Shown piece by piece: positions 1 through 7,119 of a stretch of 25,303 bases of DNA. The translations under genes and the position numbers were made by a program. The notes beneath the pieces are model-generated. The model searched no databases, was not told the origin of the DNA, and worked only from the letters and a program-made list of their open reading frames with translations. Position 1 is the stretch's first letter. Every line of letters begins with the position of its first letter. The DNA comes from Candidatus Roizmanbacteria bacterium (GTDB taxonomy: Bacteria > Patescibacteriota > Microgenomatia > UBA1406 > GWC2-37-13): NCBI GenBank assembly GCA_027002315.1, contig JALWZV010000019.1, forward strand, positions 1-25,303, written 5' to 3'.

Positions 1-2
1 TT

Positions 3-68
3 AACTATGAAGTTATAAAAACATATATCAAAGAAAACAAAGAAATTATGCCACAGGAGGAAGTATAA
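3..68 (+). CDS. tnpA: 3' end of an IS200/IS605-type TnpA (Y1 transposase), truncated by window edge
   Basis: An open frame runs from the window edge to a TAA at 66-68 and encodes 21 residues, including VIKTYIKENK. This resembles the last helix of IS200/IS605 single-strand transposases, whose VVKxYIENQ-type segment carries the catalytic tyrosine; here that tyrosine would be codon 24-26. The stop lies 4 nt before a perfect GC-rich hairpin of the kind that marks the ends of these elements. Both facts point to the 3' end of a transposase gene at the right end of an insertion. Only 21 residues are visible, so the family call rests on this short match plus the context. The body of the gene lies left of the window. 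Confidence 0.5.
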   Translation, partial: NYEVIKTYIKENKEIMPQEEV

Positions 69-72
69 AAAC

Positions 73-90
73 CACGGGCTTTAGCCCGTG
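73..90. mobile_element. Terminal hairpin of an IS200/IS605-like element
   Basis: CACGGGCT (73-80), a TT spacer and AGCCCGTG (83-90) form a perfect 8-bp stem with a tiny loop, GC-rich in an AT-rich region. Subterminal imperfect or perfect hairpins with such ACGGGCTxxAGCCCGT cores are typical recognition structures of IS200/IS605 transposases. It sits between the transposase-like stop codon at 68 and the resumed mscS frame at about 97, so the element boundary should fall within about 91-100. The exact cleavage site cannot be fixed without the empty site. Confidence 0.6.
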
Positions 91-315
91 TGTAGTTTAT
101 TTGGGACACAGTCTTTAATAAAAGACATCATATCTGGAATATTTATCTTAGTGGACGATCAATTCAATGTAGGAGATACGGTTAAGATAGGAGCACATAC
201 AGGGAGAGTTAAGGCTGTATCGCTACGTTTAACTATTTTAGAAGATAAAGAAGGAGATGTTATATACATACCTAACTCTAAAATCAACTCAGTTGTTGTG
301 TTAAAAAAGGAATAA
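88..315 (+). pseudogene. mscS: Truncated mscS: beta-domain remnant of a small-conductance mechanosensitive channel
   Basis: The 75-codon frame contains FGTQSLIKDIISGIFIL, then DDQFNVGD, a GxxGxV turn, LRLTILEDKEGDVIYIPNS. This is the end of the pore helix TM3 and the following beta domain of MscS channels (family pattern: FGAQSLxxDxxSGxFILxEDQF.VGD...G.V..I.LRTT.LR...G....IPN). The transmembrane helices that should precede it are absent. The only start codon, GTG at 88, lies inside the IS-end hairpin, so the true gene began upstream of the insertion. The C-terminal alpha/beta cage is also absent; the protein ends soon after IPNS, which may be natural for a short family member. It converges on fusA with only 4 nt between the two stop codons. 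A non-functional fragment is the most likely reading. Confidence 0.75.
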
Positions 316-319
316 AAAC

Positions 320-2416
320 TTATTGATTTTTCATCTTCTCGATTATGTTCTTAGGAACCTCATTGTAATGTGATGGCTCCATATAGAAGAATCCTCGACC
401 TTCTGTTAACGATCTAATGACCGTTGCGTATCCAGAAAGAGTTGACAATGGAGCATAAGCTTTTATAGCTGTAACATTATGCTTTTTCTCTGTACTAATA
501 ATTTTGCCTCTTCTACTTGAGAGATCTCCTATAACGGATCCCATAAACTGATCTGGAACTGTAACCTCCATCTTCATGATTGGTTCAAGCAGAGCCAACT
601 TTGACTTTTTCACTGCGTCTTGTAAAGCCATAGCACCAGCTATCTTAAATGCTAAGTCAGATGAGTCTACATCATGATATGTTCCATCATATAATGTAAC
701 TTGAAAATCTGTTAAAGGATATCCTAATAAAAATCCTTTTTCTGCAGCCTCTATTACACCTTTTTCTACTGATGGGATAAATTCTGAAGGAATAGCCCCT
801 CCTTTTATTTTGTTCACAAATTTAAAACCCTCGCCTCTGGATAAAGGTTCGACTTTTATTAAACAGTGTCCGTATTGTCCATGACCTCCTGTTTGTTTTA
901 TGTATTTTCCTTCACCCTCACATGGTTTCAAAATTGTTTCTTTATAAGCAACTTGAGGTTTTCCTATATTCACATTCATATTCATCTCGCTTTTCATTCT
1001 GTCTGCAAGTATCTCTAGATGTAATTCTCCCATTCCTGACATAATGGTCTGTCCTGTTTCATGATCAATTTTAACCTTGAACGTAGGATCTTCTTCAGCT
1101 AATCGTTGCAAGACTAAAGACAGTTTATCTTGGTCAGCTTTTGTTTTTGGCTCAATAGCTAACGAGATGACTGGTTCGGGGAATTCTATAGTTTCTAACA
1201 AAATAGGATGGTTTTTATCAGATAGAGTATCTCCTGTCTTTGTAATTTTTGGACCAACTAGGGCAACAATCTCTCCTGCGAATGCTTCTTGTATCTCTTC
1301 TCTTTGATTTGCGTGCATAAGTAAGATACGACTGATGCGCTCTTGTTTACCTCTGTTTACATTATAAACATATGATCCGGACTTCAATACACCCGAATAA
1401 ACTCTAATATAGGTAATTTTTCCTACATGTTTATCTAGCTGTATTTTAAAAGCTAAAGCTGTAAGCTTTTCTTCTGGAGTAAGTTTGCGTTTCTCTTCTT
1501 TTCCAGTTTTAGGATTAATTCCTGTGGTTTCTTTTACATCTAATGGAGATGGAAGATAGTCTATAATAGCATCTAATAAAGGTTGGACACCTTTGTTTCT
1601 AAGAGATGTTCCACAATATACAGGAACAACTTTATAGGCGACGGTTGCTTTTCTCAATTCCTTTTTAAGTGCCTCTAATGGTATCTCTTCTCCATTGAGA
1701 TATTTTTCTAACAACTCATCATTCATCTCAGCAATTTTTTCTATAAGTTTTGATCTATACTCCATAACTTTACTTTTTATATTTTCAGGTATCTCATCTT
1801 TAACAGAGTATTCTGTTCCGCTTTTATCTTTATCCCAAATAAGTGATTTTAATGTGAGCAAGTCAACAACTCCTTTGAAGTCGTCCTCTTTTCCAATAGG
1901 GTAGGTCATTACTAATGGATTTGATCCCAAACGTGTTCTAACCTCTTCTACTGTTGCCTCAAAATCAGCTCCTAATTTATCCATTTTATTGATAAAACAA
2001 ATACGAGGAACATTGTATTTATCTGCTTGTCTCCACACGGTTTCTGATTGACTTTGTACGCCTTCTTCTGCATCGAAGACAACAACACCGCCGTCTAAAA
2101 CACGAAGAGATCTTTCTACTTCTGCAGTAAAGTCAACGTGACCTGGTGTGTCGATGATATTTATTCTAACACCTCTCCAGAAAGTTGTGGTAGCAGCAGA
2201 CACAATCGTTATTCCTCTTTCTCTCTCTTGTTCCATCCAATCCATCTGCGTTGTTCCTTCATCGATGTCTCCTATTTTATAACTTCTTCCAGTATAAAAC
2301 AGAATTCGTTCTGTTGTTGTTGTTTTACCAGCATCAATATGAGCAATAATCCCAATATTTCTAATCTTATCTAAAGATATTTTTCTATTTTTAGTTACTA
2401 TAATTTGTTGAGCCAT
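320..2416 (-). CDS. fusA: Elongation factor G
   Basis: A 698-residue translational GTPase that drives ribosomal translocation and, with RRF, ribosome recycling. The N-terminal G domain shows G1 AHIDAGKTT (residues 25-33), switch I ending RGITI, G3 DTPGH (89-93) and G4 NKMD (143-146). The rest follows the EF-G order: domain II, domain III with GMGELHLEI, domain IV with the tip YHDVDSSDLAFK, and domain V with PDQFMGSVIGDLSSRRG. Length matches bacterial EF-G (about 690-700). It is the last gene of an rpoB-rpoC-rpsL-rpsG-fusA run; no tuf follows, because the next gene is convergent. It lies 33 nt after rpsG, and that spacer is AT-rich without a visible Shine-Dalgarno site. Confidence 0.97.
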   Translation of the reverse strand: MAQQIIVTKNRKISLDKIRNIGIIAHIDAGKTTTTERILFYTGRSYKIGDIDEGTTQMDWMEQERERGITIVSAATTTFWRGVRINIIDTPGHVDFTAEVERSLRVLDGGVVVFDAEEGVQSQSETVWRQADKYNVPRICFINKMDKLGADFEATVEEVRTRLGSNPLVMTYPIGKEDDFKGVVDLLTLKSLIWDKDKSGTEYSVKDEIPENIKSKVMEYRSKLIEKIAEMNDELLEKYLNGEEIPLEALKKELRKATVAYKVVPVYCGTSLRNKGVQPLLDAIIDYLPSPLDVKETTGINPKTGKEEKRKLTPEEKLTALAFKIQLDKHVGKITYIRVYSGVLKSGSYVYNVNRGKQERISRILLMHANQREEIQEAFAGEIVALVGPKITKTGDTLSDKNHPILLETIEFPEPVISLAIEPKTKADQDKLSLVLQRLAEEDPTFKVKIDHETGQTIMSGMGELHLEILADRMKSEMNMNVNIGKPQVAYKETILKPCEGEGKYIKQTGGHGQYGHCLIKVEPLSRGEGFKFVNKIKGGAIPSEFIPSVEKGVIEAAEKGFLLGYPLTDFQVTLYDGTYHDVDSSDLAFKIAGAMALQDAVKKSKLALLEPIMKMEVTVPDQFMGSVIGDLSSRRGKIISTEKKHNVTAIKAYAPLSTLSGYATVIRSLTEGRGFFYMEPSHYNEVPKNIIEKMKNQ

Positions 2417-2449
2417 ATGATTAAAATTAAAAGTAAATTAAATTATAAA

Positions 2450-2926
2450 TTACCATCTTAAGTGAGCAAATGCCTTGTTTGCTTCTGCTAGTTTTTCCGT
2501 TTGAGACTTTTTATTTACTGCCTCTCCTTGATTAGCAGCTGCATCTAATATCTCTGCCGCTAATTTTTCTGCAAAGCTTTTATACTCCTTATCAGATTTT
2601 TTACTAGCTGCTTCTATAATCCAGTTAAGACTTAAGAAAAGCCTTCTGTTTTCTCTTACCTCTCTAGGAACTAGATAAGATGCTCCTCCAAGTCTTCTTG
2701 GTCTAACTTCATGTAGAGGAGCAACATTTGTTATTGCTTGTTGTAGCATCCCTAAAGGATCTTTTGAGGTCTTTTTTTTAATTATTTCAAACGCTTCATA
2801 AACAAGTTTTTCAGCCACAGATTTCTTCCCATCTTTCATTATGTAGTTGATAAGTTTAGTGACTCGTATGTCGTTGTAGATAACGTTGTTTCTCAATGGT
2901 GGTTTATTATATTTATGTCTTGGCAT
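2450..2926 (-). CDS. rpsG: 30S ribosomal protein S7
   Basis: A 158-residue primary 16S rRNA-binding protein that nucleates assembly of the 30S head and lies near the mRNA exit channel. Recognised by the N-terminal MPRHKYNKPP, the KLINYIMKDGKKSVAEKLVYEAF helix region, the VRPRRLGGASYLVPxEV beta-ribbon (about residues 75-92) and the C-terminal NKAFAHLRW. Length is usual for the family (155-157). The start codon is 2 nt after the rpsL stop, so translation is probably coupled. In other bacteria S7 can repress its own operon by binding the mRNA; the short rpsL-rpsG gap here leaves little room for such a structure. Confidence 0.97.
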   Translation of the reverse strand: MPRHKYNKPPLRNNVIYNDIRVTKLINYIMKDGKKSVAEKLVYEAFEIIKKKTSKDPLGMLQQAITNVAPLHEVRPRRLGGASYLVPREVRENRRLFLSLNWIIEAASKKSDKEYKSFAEKLAAEILDAAANQGEAVNKKSQTEKLAEANKAFAHLRW

Positions 2927-2928
2927 AT

Positions 2929-3357
2929 TTACTTATCTGAACTTTTACCTGTTTCTTTTTTTGTTCCGTACTTAGAACGTGATGTTTTTCTATTATCAAC
3001 ACCTGTAGTATCATACACACCTCGGACTACATGATATTTTACACCTGGTAAATCCTTAACTCTTCCTCCTCTGATTAATACGATAGAGTGTTCTGCTAGA
3101 TTATGACCAATACCTGGAATGTAAGCGGTTACCTCCATTCCATTAGATAATTTTACTCTAGCAACTTTTCGTAAAGCTGAGTTTGGTTTTTTTGGTGTCA
3201 TTGTACGAACAACTGTACACACACATCTCTTAAAAGGACTTTCTGTTTTTACATAGCGTCTCTTAATTGCGTTGAAAGATTTTTTGAGAGCAACAGCTCT
3301 ACTTTTTTTAATTTTCTTCTTCCTGCTTTTGCGTATCAGTTGGTTTATTGTTGGCAT
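2929..3357 (-). CDS. rpsL: 30S ribosomal protein S12
   Basis: A 142-residue decoding-centre protein. It has the canonical start MPTINQLIRKSRKK, then the streptomycin-region loops TPKKPNSALRKVARV and PGIGHNLAEHSIVLIRGGRVKDLPGV, and ends with YDTTGVDNRKTSRSKYG plus a short polar tail. The segment between KKSRAVAL and SPFKR is the long form also found in Firmicutes, not an unusual insertion. The usual KRGVCT reads KRCVCT here. The first 50 nt overlap the 3' end of rpoC in another reading frame. The canonical N-terminus makes this start secure, so the overlap is real. No Shine-Dalgarno site is visible before the start; coupling to rpoC translation is likely. Confidence 0.97.
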   Translation of the reverse strand: MPTINQLIRKSRKKKIKKSRAVALKKSFNAIKRRYVKTESPFKRCVCTVVRTMTPKKPNSALRKVARVKLSNGMEVTAYIPGIGHNLAEHSIVLIRGGRVKDLPGVKYHVVRGVYDTTGVDNRKTSRSKYGTKKETGKSSDK

Positions 3358-6300
3358 AACGTTTTAAAAATTTTGAATAATATTTATTAATAAGTTCTTC
3401 TGTTACTGGTATTAATCTGCCAATTATAACATTTTCTTTTAGGCCTAACAAGTAATCTACATCTCCTCTAATTGCTGCTTTGGTGAGAACACTTGTTGTT
3501 TGTTCAAAGGATGCCGCTGATAGCCAAGAGTCTGTATGAATGGCAGATCTAGTTATACCAAGTATTGATATCTTTCCAACGGCTGGTTTTCCTCCTTGAG
3601 CCAATACTTTTTTGTTTTCCTCCTCAAACCTTATTCGAGACACAACCTCATTTTTAATAAACATGGTGTCACCTTCGTCCTCGATGATGACCTTATCACT
3701 CATCTTTCTTATGATGATCTCAAAATGTTTGTCATGTATTGCAATACCTTGAGATTCATAAACATCTTGAACCTCATTCAAGATATATGTTTGAGCCTCT
3801 TTCAAGCCACGAGTATTAAGTATTGATTTTATATCTAGGTGACCTTCTGAGATAGGAGTACCTGCCGTTATTAATTGACCATCTTTAATCTTAAGCTTTT
3901 GAGATATTGGGATGATAAATTCTGCTTCTTGTGGATTTTCCTTTGACAAGGATGTTATCTTGATTTTGTGAACATTTAATTCTTCATCTTCTTTAATCTC
4001 AACCTTTCCATCAAACTCAGCAATAGGTGAGACAACCTTTGGTTTTCGTGCTTCAAATAACTCCTCAACACGTGGTAAACCTTGTGTTACGTCAGAAATA
4101 ACTATACCTCCAAAATGTCTAACTCTCATTGTTAACTGAGTTCCAGGTTCTCCAACGGATTGTGCGGCCATTACCCCTACAGGAACGCCAATCTCGACTG
4201 TTTGATTTGTAGATAAGTCCATTCCGTAACATTTTTGACATATACCAATTTTTGATTTACATTGAAGAGGGGAACGGACATATGCTTTAGATACTGAGCT
4301 TTTTTTAATCAACTCTATATTCTTTTTAGTAATGAGTTCTCCTTTTTTTAAGATAACCTTCTTGTTTTCATCAACAAGATCTTTAGCAAGAAATCTACCT
4401 TGGATTCTTGCATAAAACTTATCTTTTCTATGACCTTTTTTTTCTATTAGTATTCCATCTTCAGTTCCGCAGTCATGTTCTCTGACTATGACATCATGAG
4501 CAACATCAACCAACCTTCTAGTAAGATATCCAGCATTAGCTGTTTTTAAAGCAGAGTCAGTAAGTCCTTTTCTAGCTCCTCTTGCTGATATAACGTACTC
4601 GAAAATAGGAAGTCCTTCTCTGTAATTTGATTTTGTTGGTATTTCTATAATTTTACCTAATGGATCTACAACTAAACCCTTAATAGCTGCTAATTGCTTT
4701 AGTTGTTCTTTAGAAGCTCTAGCTCCACCTGACTGTATGATTAGTTTAGCTGGATTTTCTGGGTCTAGAGCATCCCATGTCATATTAGCTAATTTTTCTG
4801 TTGTTGACATCCATATCTCATTGGATAATTTTTTCTTTTCTTGTTCTGTTAAGAACCCTTGTTTATAATTCTTTTCTATTTCTCTAACTTTTTCTTCAGC
4901 TTCTTTTACGATTTTATCTTTTTCTGGAATTATGTAACAATCTTCAACGGATATAGATAATCCACTAGCAATTGTTGCTCCCCAGAACCCCAAATCTTTA
5001 AGATTGTCTATAAGCGCACCTGTTTTCTTATTGTCTTTAAAAATATCCATTGCCTGAACAACAATTTGTTTTAGATCTGATGCCTTCACATCCTTATTAA
5101 TAAAACCAATCTCTTTTGGAAGTTTTTGATTAAAGATAATTCTTCCAACAGAGGTTTTAATAACCTTGTCGTTTACTTTTACCCAAATAGGCTCTCTTGC
5201 TTGTATCTCTGATAGACTAAAGGATGTAAGTGCTTCTTGAGGAGAAGAGAACACCTTTAGGTCTTCATCGTCCTTTTTAAGTAGGTGTTTATCTAACGTT
5301 GTCAAATAGAAACATCCTGTTGCCATTTCTTTATTTGGAAGAACAATTGGCGTTCCATTTGCTGGTTTAAGTAGATTATGATAAGGGAGCATTCGTGTTT
5401 TAACTTCCTCAATAGCTTTTTTAGATAGAGGAACAAAAACTCCCATAGCGTCACCATCGAAGTCTGCATTAAAACCTGAACAGACTGTTGGATGTAATTT
5501 TATTGCACTTCCATCAATAAGAATGGGATAAAATCCAAGTATTGATAGTTTGTGTAAAGTTGGGGCACGATTAAGTAGTACAGGATGATCTTTTGTAACT
5601 TTTTCAAGAATATCATACACCTCTGGACTACCTTGCTCCAAATAATTTTTAGCACTCTTTAAATTAGGTGCAAGCCCTTGAACTATAATTTCATGAAGAA
5701 CGTATGGTTTAAAGAGTTCTAACGCCATCTCTTTTGGTAATCCACACTGATCTATCTTTAAATCTGACCCAACAATAATTGTTGATCTAGCGGAATAATC
5801 AACCCTTTTACCTAGTAGATTTTGTCTAAATCTTCCTTGTTTACCCTTGAGTATATCTGACAATGATTTTTGGACTTTTGTTGATCTTCTTCTTGTTCTC
5901 TTTACACCCATTGCTTTTTGAAGATCTATAAGAGAGTCCACTGCTTCTTGTAACATTCTTTTTTCGTTTCTTAAGATTATCTCTGGTGCACCAAGTTCTA
6001 TTAGTTGTTTTAATCTGTTGTTTCTGTTAATTATTCTTCTATAAAAATCATTTAAATCTGAGGTAGCAAATTTTCCTCCTGGAAGTTGTACGACAGGTCT
6101 AAGATCTGGTGGAAGTATTGGTAAGACTGTCAATATCATCCATTTTGGATCAATATTAGCCTTAATGAATGCCTCTATAACACGTAATTTTTTAACCAGT
6201 TTCATTTGTTTATCTCCTCTAGCTTTAGACAACTCTTTAAGTGTTTCAGAAAGCTGTTTTTTCAAATCTATTTGAGAGAGCATCTCGTAGATTGTTTCTG

Positions 6301-7117
6301 CTCCTAATCCAACTGTGATAAAATCTTCCAGTTGATGATCTTTGAAAAAAAGATAATCATTTTCTTCTAAAGTGGACATTGGTTTTAATGTCCTAGCAGC
6401 CTTGATCAAACGGTCAAAATAAGCAATCTTTTGCGATTTTCTGTTAACATTTTCGTTGGATAAAACCTTAGCCTTTTCTTTATATTTAAGCTCGATTTCT
6501 TGAATAGTTAACTCTTTTCTTTCTTGGTGTTTTATTTTTTTGGAAATCTTTGCTTTTTCTTCAGCTAACCTGCTTTTTAACTCTTGTTTTTTACTTTTAT
6601 ATTCTTCTTCTAACTTTTCTATATCGAGACGCTTTAACTCTTTTATTTTTTTAACAACCTCTTTTTGTTTATCTTTATTGACAGACTTTACTAGATACAA
6701 AGCAAAGTAAATAATTCTCTCTAATGATTGAGGAGGAATATTTAGCGTTAAGCTTAGGGGATTTACTATACCCTTGAAATACCAAATATGTGCAATTGGA
6801 GTAGCTAACTTAATATGACCCATTCTTTCTCTTCTAACAGCAGATGATGTTACCTCAACACCACATCTATCACACACGATCCCTTTATATCTTTTTCCTT
6901 TGTATTTTCCACAGTAACATTCGTAGTCCTTTGTGGGACCAAAGATTCTCTCATCAAATAAACCATCTTTTTCAGGTTTAAATGTTCTGTAGTTAATTGT
7001 TTCAGGTTTTGTTACCTCGCCATGAGACCAACTTAATATCTTTTCTGGAGATGCTAAACTGATTTTTAAACCTGAAAAATCTAGTCCATGCATGTCTTCT
7101 TCTTGGTTTTTATTCAT
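3308..7117 (-). CDS. rpoC: DNA-directed RNA polymerase subunit beta'
   Basis: A 1269-residue catalytic subunit. The N-terminal zinc site is CYCGKYKG...CDRCG; a long lysine/glutamate-rich coiled-coil insertion follows (about residues 150-240). The clamp-helix region has RRRSTKVQ and RFRQNLLGKRVDYSARS. The active-site loop is NADFDGD (550-556) with all three Mg-binding aspartates, followed by AMG instead of the usual QMA. The second zinc site uses CGTEDGI and CKSKIGICQKC. The bridge/trigger region reads VMAAQSVGEPGTQLTMRVRHFGG, with trigger-helix residues Arg998 and His1001 kept but Arg1000 where bacteria normally have Phe. The large SI3 insertion is absent. It starts 2 nt after rpoB and its last 50 nt overlap rpsL. 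Confidence 0.97.
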   Translation of the reverse strand: MNKNQEEDMHGLDFSGLKISLASPEKILSWSHGEVTKPETINYRTFKPEKDGLFDERIFGPTKDYECYCGKYKGKRYKGIVCDRCGVEVTSSAVRRERMGHIKLATPIAHIWYFKGIVNPLSLTLNIPPQSLERIIYFALYLVKSVNKDKQKEVVKKIKELKRLDIEKLEEEYKSKKQELKSRLAEEKAKISKKIKHQERKELTIQEIELKYKEKAKVLSNENVNRKSQKIAYFDRLIKAARTLKPMSTLEENDYLFFKDHQLEDFITVGLGAETIYEMLSQIDLKKQLSETLKELSKARGDKQMKLVKKLRVIEAFIKANIDPKWMILTVLPILPPDLRPVVQLPGGKFATSDLNDFYRRIINRNNRLKQLIELGAPEIILRNEKRMLQEAVDSLIDLQKAMGVKRTRRRSTKVQKSLSDILKGKQGRFRQNLLGKRVDYSARSTIIVGSDLKIDQCGLPKEMALELFKPYVLHEIIVQGLAPNLKSAKNYLEQGSPEVYDILEKVTKDHPVLLNRAPTLHKLSILGFYPILIDGSAIKLHPTVCSGFNADFDGDAMGVFVPLSKKAIEEVKTRMLPYHNLLKPANGTPIVLPNKEMATGCFYLTTLDKHLLKKDDEDLKVFSSPQEALTSFSLSEIQAREPIWVKVNDKVIKTSVGRIIFNQKLPKEIGFINKDVKASDLKQIVVQAMDIFKDNKKTGALIDNLKDLGFWGATIASGLSISVEDCYIIPEKDKIVKEAEEKVREIEKNYKQGFLTEQEKKKLSNEIWMSTTEKLANMTWDALDPENPAKLIIQSGGARASKEQLKQLAAIKGLVVDPLGKIIEIPTKSNYREGLPIFEYVISARGARKGLTDSALKTANAGYLTRRLVDVAHDVIVREHDCGTEDGILIEKKGHRKDKFYARIQGRFLAKDLVDENKKVILKKGELITKKNIELIKKSSVSKAYVRSPLQCKSKIGICQKCYGMDLSTNQTVEIGVPVGVMAAQSVGEPGTQLTMRVRHFGGIVISDVTQGLPRVEELFEARKPKVVSPIAEFDGKVEIKEDEELNVHKIKITSLSKENPQEAEFIIPISQKLKIKDGQLITAGTPISEGHLDIKSILNTRGLKEAQTYILNEVQDVYESQGIAIHDKHFEIIIRKMSDKVIIEDEGDTMFIKNEVVSRIRFEEENKKVLAQGGKPAVGKISILGITRSAIHTDSWLSAASFEQTTSVLTKAAIRGDVDYLLGLKENVIIGRLIPVTEELINKYYSKFLKRYANNKPTDTQKQEEEN

Positions 7118-7119
7118 AT

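Noticed and set aside
3215..3300. Apparent insertion in the N-terminal part of S12 relative to E. coli
   Set aside because: The long form with a KxFNxxKxxY...SPxKR segment also occurs in Firmicutes such as Bacillus subtilis, so it is not unusual.
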